Source of the DNA: CAZISM01 sp964541895
GTDB taxonomy: Bacteria > Zhuqueibacterota > Zhuqueibacteria > Residuimicrobiales > Residuimicrobiaceae
Reading direction: 5' to 3'
Assembly: GCA_964541895.1 (NCBI GenBank)
Contig: CAZISM010000017.1
Coordinates: 1 to 63,289, forward strand
DNA: 63,289 bases
Part shown: positions 8,072 through 17,346 of the stretch, one piece after another
Position numbering within the stretch: position 1 is the stretch's first letter
Layout: the number at the start of each line of letters is the position of its first letter
The notes under the pieces: generated by a model
The model's database searches: none
Told to the model about the DNA's origin: nothing
The model's input: the letters and a program-made list of their open reading frames with translations, nothing else
Made by a program: the position numbers and the translations under genes

Positions 8072-11000
8072 ATGAAAACAGCACCATTCATTGTGCCAAA
8101 AATTACTTTTTGGGTTGCCCTAGCGCTGTTTGGCTCTTTGCCGGCTCAACTCCGTTTTGTCGACATTGCCAAGGAGAAAAGAGTTCAGGGATTGTATCGT
8201 AATGGGAGTTATGTTTACGGCCATGGCGTGGCCATAGCCGACATCAGCGGAGACGAACTCCCGGATATCTATATGGCCAATGCTATGGAAGGAGTTGAGT
8301 CTTATCCTGACATGCTTTACATCAGCCAAAGGGGTAAATCGTACACCAATGAAGCCTATGGTCGGGGGGTGGAGGATAACTATGGCATAGGCAGCCATGG
8401 TGTGGTCTTTTTCGACTTTGATAATGACGGCGATTTCGATCTGTATAATGCCAGTACCAGCCAGCCCCAGGACGGAGTGTTTGCGATCAACAGGCTTTAT
8501 ATGAACAACGGCGGCAGTTTTCAAGATTGGACCAGCAGAGGCAAATTGTCGGACAAGCCCGTTGGCTCCCGGAGCGTGGTTGTTCTTGATATCAACCTCG
8601 ATGGCTATATGGACATCTATTCCATCGGCAGCATCTTGCCCAACTATGATCCGGAGAACAACCAACTCTACATCAATCAGGGCGACCGAACCTTCAAGCT
8701 GTCAGATATGGGACTTGCCGCGGTCAACAAAAAAGGGTGGGGTCCGAACGGCGTCACCGCCGCTGATGTAAATGGAGATGGTTACCCTGAAATCTATATT
8801 TCCAGAGTGGATCGAGCCAATAAAGGGGCTCGACCGGCCAACCAGTTCTTTTTCCGTCAAGCCGACGGTACATTTGTGGACCGCGTTAACGAAACCAACA
8901 CTCAGGCTACCGGCTGGAGCGATGGCGCAACCTTTGCCGATTTTGATACAGACGGCGATTTAGACCTCTTTGTCTCCAGCAGCAACAGCAAAAAATTAAA
9001 TAAACTGTACGTGTTCCGAAATGACGGCCTGGGCAATTTTACAGACATTACCGAACAGATCAATATCTATCAACGCGCTTTCTCCAATGTTCTCTTCGAT
9101 GTAGACAACGACGGCGATCTGGATCTCTATGCCATGAGCGACAGTACGGCTTTTCAGCATAACCGGCTCTATCTCAACGACGGTCATGGCAATTTTACCA
9201 TGCAGTCGAACACCGGACTGGAGGTGCCTTATCACGATGCCAGGGGTGCCGGTGTGGCCGATGTCAATAATGACGGCCTTTTGGACTTGTATGTAACTGA
9301 TAAAAACAAAGATAATAAACCATATTGTTACAATCATCTTTTTCGTAATGAAACGCCGGATAACGGCAACAAATGGTTGAAAATTTTTGGCCGAGGCCCC
9401 AAAGGCGATGCCGGCGCTTTTGGAACAAAGATCTGGATTTTTAAAAAAGGCGGCATGGATGACATCAGCCAGCTCATCTGCCATAAAGAGATTATCAGCA
9501 ATTACGGATTCTGCTGTTCGGATGATCCGGTGCAACATTTTGGCGTTGGCAAGAGGGATACCGTTGCGGTTAAGATACGTTTGACCGACGGCACGCTGTT
9601 AAAGTATGACAAAGTTGCAACGAATCAAAAAATAACATTTGCCAAGCCGGGAAGCATTGTCAAGACCTCGGGCGATGATCAATCCGGTGCTCGAAATACG
9701 ACACTGCCGCTGCCGCTCAAAGTGACGGTGCTGGATGTCGGCAATAACCCGGTAATGGGCACTGAGGTAAGATTTACCTCAAACGACGGTCAAATCGTTG
9801 GTACGCAACCGCTGTACACCGATATGAATGGTCAGGCGCAGGTCCAGTATATCGTCGGCAACACCGCCCCGGTTCAAAAGGTGACCGTTAGCAGCCCGCT
9901 CATGGCCAATATCTATACGGAATTTACCGTGAATATGATCGTCGTGGCAAAAGAACTGCGTCTGATCAGTTTGCCAAACCTGGCAGGTACAGCCGGAGAG
10001 ACCCTGGCCGATTCGATCAGAGTGCGAGTCCTGGACGATCAAGGGCTGGGAAAATCGAACCAGGCGGTCACCTTCAGTATTCTTGATGGCCAGGGCCGCC
10101 TCTTCCCCGGAGGTGCGCTCTCGGCGCAAGTTCAAACCAACAGCGCTGGTTTTGCCGGCGTGGCGTGGAAACTGGGCAAAGCGCCCGCCGCTTTTGTCCA
10201 ACATCTATCGATCCAGTCGTTATATGGGGGTGATCATCTTTCCGGGTCGCCATGCACGGTATCAGCCGCCGTTCAATATCCGGATACATTAAAGCTGGAA
10301 AAAATCGACGGCGACAGCCAGAGTGGTGCAGCGGGCCGAGTGCTGGCGCAACCGCTGCGTGTGAAGGTGAGCAGTACTACCGGGGTAGCGCCGCCACCGC
10401 TCGCTGTTCGTTTCAGAGTAACGTCCGGCGCTGGCCGCGTTTCGGAAGCAGATTCCGTTACCGTGACGGCAGACAACGGCGGGCTGGCTTCGGTGCCCTG
10501 GCGCCTGGGCGTCGATTTCCATCTGGCGCAAACCGTTCTGGCTTATCTCGTGGTTAATCCGGCGCACCGGCAAACCTTCTCTGCGACCGCGCTGCCGGTG
10601 GCGTCGCGATTGCTGTATAGCGGCGAGAGCGAATACTCCGGTGTGGCCGGCCGTTTGCTGGCAACGCCGCTCAAGGTGAAAATCACCGACGATAGCGGCA
10701 CCCCGATCCCAAATTTTACGGTTATGTTCAAGATCGTGAAGGGAAGCGGCAAAATAAATGCGCTGGACAGTAGCGCAGCGAAAACGGATGGCAACGGTGA
10801 AGCGACAGCGACATGGTTACTGGGCGCGAAAGCCGGCAGGCGGAATAATCATGTGCGCATTACTGCAGCAGGATTGAACGGCAGTCCAGTGGACGTTTAT
10901 GCCTCCGCACTGGCAGGGCCTGCCTACCAGGTCAAGCAGATCGCCGGCGATAATCAGACTGCCGGACCGTTGCGAAGTTTGATGCCGCTACAGGTGCAGG

Positions 11001-14000
11001 TGACGGATTCGCTGCAAAATCCGGTCAGCCACCATCCGGTGCGATTCAACATCGTTCAGGGTGATGCCAAATTCGGCAGCAATCCTTCTTTGACGACTGA
11101 AACCGACAGCAGCGGCGTGGCGTTTGCCGTCGTCACCATGAGCCTGACTCCTGGACCAGTCCAGATACAGTCGACGGCCGAACATAACGGTATATCATTA
11201 AAAGGATCCCCGATCAGCTTTCGCGCCACGCTGACGCCTCCGGTTGCCACTCAACTCGTCTATACCGGCTTACGGGAAATGATCGGGCAGGCGGGCAAAA
11301 CCTTGCCTGAAATTGTCGTGCAGGCCCGCGATGACGTTGGTGTTCCGGTGAGTGGATGTTCGGTTCTGTTCAAGGTGACGCTGGGCTCCGGGAAAGTGAA
11401 CAATTCGGACAGTGTGCGGCTCAAGACCGACCAGCAGGGGAATGCCCGTGTCGTCTGGTCGCTCGGGCAGATCAGCGGCAAGCGTAACAACCAATTGCAG
11501 ATTTCGGCCTCCGGTCTGACCGGTTCGCCTTTGCAGTTAATCGCATCGGCGACGAGCGGCCGAGCCTATCGGATCGAGAAAACATCCGGCGATGCGCAGG
11601 TCGGCACGCCGCATATACTGTTATCGCTACCGTTTCTGGTGTCAGTGACCGACTCGTTGCGCAATCCGGTGGCTGGTCAATCGGTTCTTTATCAGGTGAC
11701 CCAGGGTGATGCCACATTCAGCGCCCGCAGTCAGATCGCCATGCTCACTGACAGCCTGGGACAAGCCAGAGCTGTTTTGCAGCTCGGTGAGCAGATCGGG
11801 ACGGTACAGGTTAAGGTGAGCGCTCAATACGGCGGGCGTGAACTGGAAAACTCTCCTCTGTTCTTTACGGCCACCGTCAGACCACCCAATCCGACGCTGC
11901 TCAAACTGATCGGCCCGGCCGAATATGTCGGCCAGGCCGGCCGTGCATTATCACAGCCGGTGAGAGCGCAGGTACTTGATGAATTTGGCTATCCGGTATC
12001 CGGATTCACCGTCACGGCCCGGGTGCTGAAAGGTGACGGCCAACTCAACCACCAGGACAGTATTCACATCAAAACCGACCAGCAGGGTTATGTCTCCTGC
12101 CAATGGCGGCTGGGAATGCAGCCGGGGCAAAAGAATAACCAGATGATGTTCGCCGCAGCGGCGTTGAAGGGGTCGCCGGTTCTGATCACTGCCACCGGGC
12201 TTGCGCCTAAAGCTTACCGCATGAGCATAGTCGGCGGCGATGCCCAGAGTGGCGCAGTTTTAACCACCCTGGCACAACCTCTGCAAGTGCAGATTACCGA
12301 CTCGTTGCACTATCCGGTCGCGGACCAATCCGTAAGTTTTCAGATCGTACAGGGCGATGCGAACCTGGCCGGCACAACGGCCATGTCGGTACAGTCTGAC
12401 AGCAATGGTATCGCTCACGCGGTTATAGGGCTGGGCACCATACCGGGATTGATCCAAATCCAGGCGGTGGCGCACTGGAACGGTCAGCCTTTGCGAGGCG
12501 CACCTGTTACCTTTTCAGGACAGCTGGTGCTGCCTTCCATAGATCCAGCGAGATCCGTCCTTATAGCGGATAGTGTGGTGGTGGCGGACGGCCAGGCGCG
12601 GGCCAGGTTGCAGGCCCTGCTCGTCAACTCCCAAAATCAACCGCTCGCCGGGCTCCACATTCGTTTCGATGTGTTCGGCAAGGATAACCATATCGCCCAA
12701 CCTGTGTTGCCTACAGATGCGCAAGGTATCACAGAGGGTTATTTGACAAGCACGAAAGCAGAAGTGAAAAAAGTCTGGGCTGTCATTTTGTACGGCACCA
12801 CCGTGCTCGATACGATACGAATTCGATTTGCCCCAGGAGCGGCGGCGAGTCTGCAAAAGGCGGGCGGTGATAACCAAAGCGCGCCTGTGCGTATGACGCT
12901 GGCTAACCCCTTGAACGTGCTGTTGAGCGACGCCTTCGGCAATCCATTAGGCGGGGTCCTGACGGTGGAGGAGGTCTGGCCGGATGGAACTCGGCACGCC
13001 CAGGCTCTGATCACCACGGACCAGAACGGCGTGGCGCAATGGCGGTGGACGCTGGGGGCCTTGCCGGGGTCGTATTCGGTGCATGTCGCACATAACCAAT
13101 TGCGGGTGACCTTTGTCGCCACAGCCAGCGCCCGCGTGCCCGGACGGCTTCAGATGGTAACGGGCAACGACCAATACGGCCGCAGCGGCGCAGTGCTGGC
13201 ACAAGCACTGGTGGTGCAGGTGTTTGATTCTCTGGGAGAGCCGCTCCCGGGCGTACCTTTGACTTTTTCCGTTTCCGCCGGCGGCGGCATGTTGATGCCG
13301 CCAGCGGGTGTGGTGAGCGACTCGCTGGGCAAAGGCAGAGTAACCTGGAAAGTCGGCGTGACCGGTGAGCAACGCGTCCAGGTCCGCATCGCCGGTGTGG
13401 AACAGCAGGTTGTTGAATTTACGGCCAGACTAAAGGCCAATTCGGTTCCGACTCTGCAATGTCTGGCGGATACGACCATCAGTGAGGGGCAATTTCTGAG
13501 CTTTATAATTAGCGGATTTGATGCAGACGGTGATTCCTTGCGTTTCGGCGCCGACGTGTTGCCGGACAATGCGGTATTCGACCCTGCGTTGCGGCAGTTC
13601 AGCTGGACGCCGGGATATCGCCATGCCGGAACCAGCAAAATCGCTTTTTGGGTGCAGGACAGCTATGGCTCCCGCACGGTGGCCATTACCAGCATTACTG
13701 TTCGTGATGTTCCAATGGCCCCTTATATCGTCGCTTATATGCCGGCAGATTCTATGCTCAATATGGCCAATGAAGACCTGGCTTTTTCAGTCTCTGCCGA
13801 CGATCCGGATGGAAATCATCTTTATTACAGCTGGTGGCTCAACGGCAACATGGTTTCGCCCGGCGGCAACGAATTTCTCCTGCGCTATCGGCCGACTCTG
13901 CCTTTGCAATCACGGCTGGTGGTTCGCGTCAGCGACGGTCAGTTTACGGTGGAGCAGAGCTGGCGTTTGAACCTGGCCAGCTCGGTGGCTGGCGTCATTG

Positions 14001-14287
14001 AACCACCCACGGAATTTGCTCTGCTGCAAAATTATCCCAATCCGTTCAACCCGGTTACGCGGATTCCGTTTCAGGTCGCCCATGCTGCCACGGTGCGCAT
14101 CGTGATGTATGACAGCAAAGGGCAGCGGGTGCGCACTCTGACAGACGCCTATTACCCCGCCGGCCGCTATGAGGTGGAATGGAACACATACAACGAGGAT
14201 GGAACGGCGACGGCATCCGGTGTGTATGTATGTGTGCTGGAATGTGAAGGATTCCGGCAAACGCGCAAGGTGTTGCTGATGAAATAA
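8072..14287 (+). CDS. Giant T9SS-exported FG-GAP/UnbV/Ig-like repeat protein
   Basis: This 2071-residue protein starts with a signal peptide. Residues about 50-430 hold seven FG-GAP/VCBS repeats with calcium loops such as DFDNDGDFDLY and DVDNDGDLDLY, the count expected of a seven-bladed propeller. A UnbV/ASPIC domain follows (about 435-530, with GDAGAFGTKIWI). From about 534 to 1785 there are roughly twelve Ig-like (Big type) repeats of 100-110 residues. Most open with GDxQSG or a YSG/GQAG variant and continue PLxVxVxD...GxPV. Two cadherin-like domains follow (about 1790 and 1880). The last 90 residues (EFALLQNYPNPFNP to KVLLMK) are a T9SS type A sorting domain. It is predicted to be a surface fibre or adhesin; ligand unknown. 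Confidence 0.9.
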   Translation: MKTAPFIVPKITFWVALALFGSLPAQLRFVDIAKEKRVQGLYRNGSYVYGHGVAIADISGDELPDIYMANAMEGVESYPDMLYISQRGKSYTNEAYGRGVEDNYGIGSHGVVFFDFDNDGDFDLYNASTSQPQDGVFAINRLYMNNGGSFQDWTSRGKLSDKPVGSRSVVVLDINLDGYMDIYSIGSILPNYDPENNQLYINQGDRTFKLSDMGLAAVNKKGWGPNGVTAADVNGDGYPEIYISRVDRANKGARPANQFFFRQADGTFVDRVNETNTQATGWSDGATFADFDTDGDLDLFVSSSNSKKLNKLYVFRNDGLGNFTDITEQINIYQRAFSNVLFDVDNDGDLDLYAMSDSTAFQHNRLYLNDGHGNFTMQSNTGLEVPYHDARGAGVADVNNDGLLDLYVTDKNKDNKPYCYNHLFRNETPDNGNKWLKIFGRGPKGDAGAFGTKIWIFKKGGMDDISQLICHKEIISNYGFCCSDDPVQHFGVGKRDTVAVKIRLTDGTLLKYDKVATNQKITFAKPGSIVKTSGDDQSGARNTTLPLPLKVTVLDVGNNPVMGTEVRFTSNDGQIVGTQPLYTDMNGQAQVQYIVGNTAPVQKVTVSSPLMANIYTEFTVNMIVVAKELRLISLPNLAGTAGETLADSIRVRVLDDQGLGKSNQAVTFSILDGQGRLFPGGALSAQVQTNSAGFAGVAWKLGKAPAAFVQHLSIQSLYGGDHLSGSPCTVSAAVQYPDTLKLEKIDGDSQSGAAGRVLAQPLRVKVSSTTGVAPPPLAVRFRVTSGAGRVSEADSVTVTADNGGLASVPWRLGVDFHLAQTVLAYLVVNPAHRQTFSATALPVASRLLYSGESEYSGVAGRLLATPLKVKITDDSGTPIPNFTVMFKIVKGSGKINALDSSAAKTDGNGEATATWLLGAKAGRRNNHVRITAAGLNGSPVDVYASALAGPAYQVKQIAGDNQTAGPLRSLMPLQVQVTDSLQNPVSHHPVRFNIVQGDAKFGSNPSLTTETDSSGVAFAVVTMSLTPGPVQIQSTAEHNGISLKGSPISFRATLTPPVATQLVYTGLREMIGQAGKTLPEIVVQARDDVGVPVSGCSVLFKVTLGSGKVNNSDSVRLKTDQQGNARVVWSLGQISGKRNNQLQISASGLTGSPLQLIASATSGRAYRIEKTSGDAQVGTPHILLSLPFLVSVTDSLRNPVAGQSVLYQVTQGDATFSARSQIAMLTDSLGQARAVLQLGEQIGTVQVKVSAQYGGRELENSPLFFTATVRPPNPTLLKLIGPAEYVGQAGRALSQPVRAQVLDEFGYPVSGFTVTARVLKGDGQLNHQDSIHIKTDQQGYVSCQWRLGMQPGQKNNQMMFAAAALKGSPVLITATGLAPKAYRMSIVGGDAQSGAVLTTLAQPLQVQITDSLHYPVADQSVSFQIVQGDANLAGTTAMSVQSDSNGIAHAVIGLGTIPGLIQIQAVAHWNGQPLRGAPVTFSGQLVLPSIDPARSVLIADSVVVADGQARARLQALLVNSQNQPLAGLHIRFDVFGKDNHIAQPVLPTDAQGITEGYLTSTKAEVKKVWAVILYGTTVLDTIRIRFAPGAAASLQKAGGDNQSAPVRMTLANPLNVLLSDAFGNPLGGVLTVEEVWPDGTRHAQALITTDQNGVAQWRWTLGALPGSYSVHVAHNQLRVTFVATASARVPGRLQMVTGNDQYGRSGAVLAQALVVQVFDSLGEPLPGVPLTFSVSAGGGMLMPPAGVVSDSLGKGRVTWKVGVTGEQRVQVRIAGVEQQVVEFTARLKANSVPTLQCLADTTISEGQFLSFIISGFDADGDSLRFGADVLPDNAVFDPALRQFSWTPGYRHAGTSKIAFWVQDSYGSRTVAITSITVRDVPMAPYIVAYMPADSMLNMANEDLAFSVSADDPDGNHLYYSWWLNGNMVSPGGNEFLLRYRPTLPLQSRLVVRVSDGQFTVEQSWRLNLASSVAGVIEPPTEFALLQNYPNPFNPVTRIPFQVAHAATVRIVMYDSKGQRVRTLTDAYYPAGRYEVEWNTYNEDGTATASGVYVCVLECEGFRQTRKVLLMK

Positions 14288-14296
14288 GATGGTCTG

Positions 14297-14331
14297 CTGC
14301 GGGCAGAGCCCGTTGTAGGGGTTGCCCGCAG
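14297..14331. terminator. Hairpin between convergent genes
   Basis: CTGCGGGCA (14297-14305) and TGCCCGCAG (14323-14331) form a perfect 9-bp stem 10 bases after the giant gene. There is no T-run on either strand, so termination is plausible but not strong. Confidence 0.45.
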
Positions 14332-14343
14332 GAGAGGGAGTCG

Positions 14344-14898
14344 TCAAGAAAGGCGCGCTTGCGATCTGGCCCTTTGAGTTGGTTTGGGCAGGCGAAGGGT
14401 TCGTCTCAGCAGGCGGCCGAGGCAGAGTCTTTCCCGGACCGGTATGGGAATCGAGATGCGGCGTTCGGTGTCTTTGAGCCAGATGGTGAGACAGGAAAGC
14501 CCGCCGTGTTTGGTCCAATCCCACACTTCGATATCGTGCCAGTAAATCATTTCATCCTGAAACAGGATGCCCTTCTCGCCGATAACAATTTTCATAGGCC
14601 AGGAGTAGAAAATAATAGCCCCATAGCTCAGGATAAGCAACACCAGGGTCGGTCGGGGCATGTTTTTAATGACCAGGATACCGCAGACCAGCAAAGCGAT
14701 CAGCGCGAGCCAGTTGACGTATCCCCGCCACGAAAACAGGTTGAACCGCGCCGACCAATTGCCCCAAATGGTGCCGATGTGGCTGATCGCAGAGCGATTG
14801 CGCCAGCGGATCTGAATTTGTATGGCACCGAAAATGGTCAACATCCCCAACGACATCATCAGAAGCATCACTTCCTGTCGCGAGTCCATTACTGACAT
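14344..14898 (-). CDS. Membrane protein with PH-like domain (DUF5673-like)
   Basis: The 184-residue product has three hydrophobic spans in its first 100 residues (around MLLMMSLGMLTIFGAI, WLALIALLVCGILVI and LVLLILSYGAIIFYSW). A beta-rich region follows (IGEKGILFQDEMIYWHDIEVWDW), as in small membrane proteins with a PH-like domain, and then a basic tail. ATG 14898 follows AGGAGA. The gene begins 6 bases after the AraC-family gene, so the two form an operon. Function is unknown; the family assignment is by pattern only. Confidence 0.55.
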   Translation of the reverse strand: MSVMDSRQEVMLLMMSLGMLTIFGAIQIQIRWRNRSAISHIGTIWGNWSARFNLFSWRGYVNWLALIALLVCGILVIKNMPRPTLVLLILSYGAIIFYSWPMKIVIGEKGILFQDEMIYWHDIEVWDWTKHGGLSCLTIWLKDTERRISIPIPVRERLCLGRLLRRTLRLPKPTQRARSQARLS

Positions 14899-14904
14899 TT
14901 TCTC

Positions 14905-15351
14905 CTACTTTTGGGTCACAATGCTATGTGCCAGCGGCCACGGCCAATTCTTTGGCAGCCGCCGGCTCTCCGGTTGAGTATCGATGGATGCGATTCTGAC
15001 GGTCAATTTGGATTGCATGACATCGTTCTGCGCAGCCGCCGGCAAGCGTAGAAACTCGGACGGCGTTATGCCGATGAGCGTCCTGAACGAGCGGCGGAAG
15101 GAGCGCACGCTGTTATAGCCTGATAGCAGGCTGACTTTAGATATACAATTTTCTTCTCTTAATAAATCCAAAGCCAGGCTCATGCGCGCTATTTCAATCA
15201 GCCGATGCGGGGATGTGCCGAATTGAATGATCGCGATCTCTCTCAGATACGACGGCGAAACCTGCAATTGGGCCGCGAGCATGCCAACGTCGAATTGCCA
15301 ATGATGGCGATACTGGCAAATGAGCTTTATGATCGCTTCCGGATCAATCAT
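14905..15351 (-). CDS. AraC-family transcriptional regulator (DNA-binding domain only)
   Basis: Starting at ATG 15351 behind AGGGGAG, the product is 148 residues. It contains the AraC-type double helix-turn-helix: MLAAQLQVSPSYLREIA for the first helix pair and SKVSLLSGYNSVRSFRRSFRTLIGITPSEF for the second, the latter matching the family signature. No sugar-binding or receiver domain precedes it, so any effector domain is absent. An earlier in-frame start would only add a short hydrophobic piece. It is divergent from the NagB-like gene across a 399-bp stretch that holds a long inverted repeat, its likely binding site. Confidence 0.8.
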   Translation of the reverse strand: MIDPEAIIKLICQYRHHWQFDVGMLAAQLQVSPSYLREIAIIQFGTSPHRLIEIARMSLALDLLREENCISKVSLLSGYNSVRSFRRSFRTLIGITPSEFLRLPAAAQNDVMQSKLTVRIASIDTQPESRRLPKNWPWPLAHSIVTQK

Positions 15352-15575
15352 TCGGTAGACTCCCCTGTTGAGTCCAATCTGATGCGGAATGCAAAGGAGG
15401 AAAAAAACTGCCCCATGGACAAGCAAAAACAGAAGAACCCCCGGCTGCTACCAGCAGGTTTGCACGGGATGGCAGCAGCTCCGATTCACGGCATTGTAAT
15501 AAACAAGCGTCCCTTCGCCCACATAATACAAAAAAATTACCTTTATGTCAAGTGAAATCGTCAAAAATAGCGAAA

Positions 15576-15609
15576 TAGTGTAAATAGGTGTCGCTTATTT
15601 GTTACACTA
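15576..15609. promoter_or_regulatory. Candidate operator between AraC-type regulator and nagB-like gene
   Basis: TAGTGTAA (15576-15583) and TTACACTA (15602-15609) are perfect inverted repeats 18 bp apart. GCGAAATA flanks them as a direct repeat at 15570-15577 and 15613-15620. The site is 141 bp before the nagB-like ATG. This is a typical dimeric operator layout, but the protein that binds it is inferred. The rest of 15352-15750 is AT-rich with no gene. Confidence 0.5.
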
Positions 15610-15750
15610 TGTGCGAAATAAAACAAGGCCTCAGCCAAATCGCTTGCTCAAAGCTATAAATTTATGTAGATTAATCACCGCAATGGTCTGCATCGGATCA
15701 GCCCTGCAAAAATATTATAACTTATTAACTTTTAAAGCATTGAGGACGTT

Positions 15751-16512
15751 ATGGAATCGTTACAGATCGACAAGCTGAACATTGCTATCTATGAGCAAAA
15801 GTCCGAAATGGCCCTTGCCGCCGCCGAGCATGTCGCCGCCATACTTACCGGGGCGATCAGGGAGAACGGAGCGGCCAACGTTATCCTGGCCACAGGCGCT
15901 TCGCAGTTTGAATTCGTTGAATATTTAAAGACCATGCCGCTGGAGTGGAGTGCGATCACGGTTTTTCATCTGGATGAATACAAAGGCATGGCGATCAGCC
16001 ACCCTGCCAGTTTTCGCAAGTACCTCAAGGAGAGAATTCTGGATCATGTGCAGCCTGCCAGGGTGTATTATTTGGAGGGAGACGCTGCAGATATCGAAGC
16101 GGAAACCAGGCGTTACGAAGCGCTGTTGCGCCAGCATGACATGGCCGTTGCCTGCATCGGCATTGGCGAGAACGGCCATATCGCTTTCAACGATCCGCCG
16201 GTGGCCGATTTTGCCGATCCACGCCTGGTGAAGGTGGTTGAGCTGGATGAAGCGTGTCGCCGCCAGCAGTTGGGAGAGGGCTGGTTTCCGACGCTGGCCG
16301 ATGTGCCGACTCATGCGTTGAGCCTGACCATTCCTGCCATTATGCGTTGTCAGGCCATCAGCTGCGTGGTGCCGGATCAGCGCAAAGCGGAGGCGGTGTA
16401 CAAGGCGCTGTACGGACCTGTAGCCACATCCTGCCCGGCTTCCATCTTGCGGCAGCATCCGAATACGACGCTGTTTCTGGAACCGGCTTCCGCCTCACGC
16501 CTCAACCGCTGA
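15751..16512 (+). CDS. nagB: Glucosamine-6-phosphate deaminase-like protein
   Basis: The 253-residue product matches the NagB fold: an early VILATGASQ phosphate loop, FHLDEYKGM near residue 75 (family F-x-DEY with the catalytic Asp), and GIGENGHIAFNDP near residue 137. Canonical NagB reads G-x-x-DGHIAFNEP at this last site, so the general-base region Asp is Asn here and Glu is Asp; related bacterial proteins share this variant. It should convert glucosamine-6-phosphate to fructose-6-phosphate, or act on a related sugar phosphate. No nagA or sugar transporter lies next to it. Its last 18 bases overlap the convergent kinase-like gene. Confidence 0.8.
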   Translation: MESLQIDKLNIAIYEQKSEMALAAAEHVAAILTGAIRENGAANVILATGASQFEFVEYLKTMPLEWSAITVFHLDEYKGMAISHPASFRKYLKERILDHVQPARVYYLEGDAADIEAETRRYEALLRQHDMAVACIGIGENGHIAFNDPPVADFADPRLVKVVELDEACRRQQLGEGWFPTLADVPTHALSLTIPAIMRCQAISCVVPDQRKAEAVYKALYGPVATSCPASILRQHPNTTLFLEPASASRLNR

Positions 16513-17238
16513 TCGTCCCGGCAGGTGCGAACCAGCCCGTTGTTCCAGGGCAGACAGGATCACGTTGCTCGCCTGCGGCGGCGACAGGTGTTCGGTGTTG
16601 AGCACGAGGTCGTATAGTTCGCAATCGTTGGGATCGCGATGGAAATAGCGCCGCGCGAAAGCCAGGCGCTCGCCATCGACTTTTTGTATCAGGGCCAGCG
16701 CCTCCCGGTTGCTGATCTCCCGTTTCTGCGCCAGCCGCAACGCCCGCTGTTGCAGCGGTGCGGTCACCAGAACCCGCACCGCATGCACAGACTTTACGAC
16801 AAACGGACTGCCGCGGCCGATGAGAATGGCCTGGCCGTGTTCCGCCAGACTGACCAGCACGTGCACCAGGTGCTTCAGATACTGATCGATGGCCAGGCTG
16901 CCGCTGCTGAGCAGGGTTTTAATCCAGTTGTCGATTTCGCTCTGTTTGCGTTCGTCGAACGACTCGACGATCTGGCTGCGAACGCGGGCCGTTTGGGCGA
17001 TGTATTCCACTATTTCCCGGTCAAAGACCGGCCACTGCAACGCTTCCCCCAGAGCATGCGCCACATCATCCCCACCCGCGCCATGCTGGCGTGAAAACAC
17101 CACGACCAGCTTGGCCCATGGTCCGGCCAGCGCTTCATAGTGCCGATCGCGACCAGGCTGCCGCTGCACCTGCCAGACGCCGATTTGTTTAGAAACGAGT
17201 TTATCCCAATGGACGGGATCCTGGGTGTGTGTTAGCAT
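16495..17238 (-). CDS. Cytidylate-kinase-like P-loop protein
   Basis: The 247-residue product from ATG 17238 carries the cytidylate-kinase-like domain (PF13189 type) from about residue 40: VVVFSRQHGAGGDDVAHALGE is a P-loop variant, followed by FDREIVEYIA and later ILIGRGSPFVV and VLVTAPLQQR. These domains bind nucleotide; true CMP kinase activity is unproven for this subfamily, which often sits beside sensor kinases or sulfur-metabolism genes. The ATG lies 8 bases from the assembly gap, so a longer N-terminus hidden in the gap cannot be excluded. It is downstream of the sensor kinase and probably co-transcribed. Confidence 0.75.
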   Translation of the reverse strand: MLTHTQDPVHWDKLVSKQIGVWQVQRQPGRDRHYEALAGPWAKLVVVFSRQHGAGGDDVAHALGEALQWPVFDREIVEYIAQTARVRSQIVESFDERKQSEIDNWIKTLLSSGSLAIDQYLKHLVHVLVSLAEHGQAILIGRGSPFVVKSVHAVRVLVTAPLQQRALRLAQKREISNREALALIQKVDGERLAFARRYFHRDPNDCELYDLVLNTEHLSPPQASNVILSALEQRAGSHLPGRSAVEA

Positions 17239-17246
17239 AACTGCCT

Positions 17247-17346
17247 NNNNNNNNNNNNNNNNNNNNNNNNNNNNNNNNNNNNNNNNNNNNNNNNNNNNNN
17301 NNNNNNNNNNNNNNNNNNNNNNNNNNNNNNNNNNNNNNNNNNNNNN
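17247..17346. other. Assembly gap (100 N)
   Basis: Exactly 100 N, a conventional size for a gap of unknown length. The flanks share no sequence, and the kinase ATP-binding domain is missing, so real sequence of probably at least 200 bases is absent here. Confidence 0.95.
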
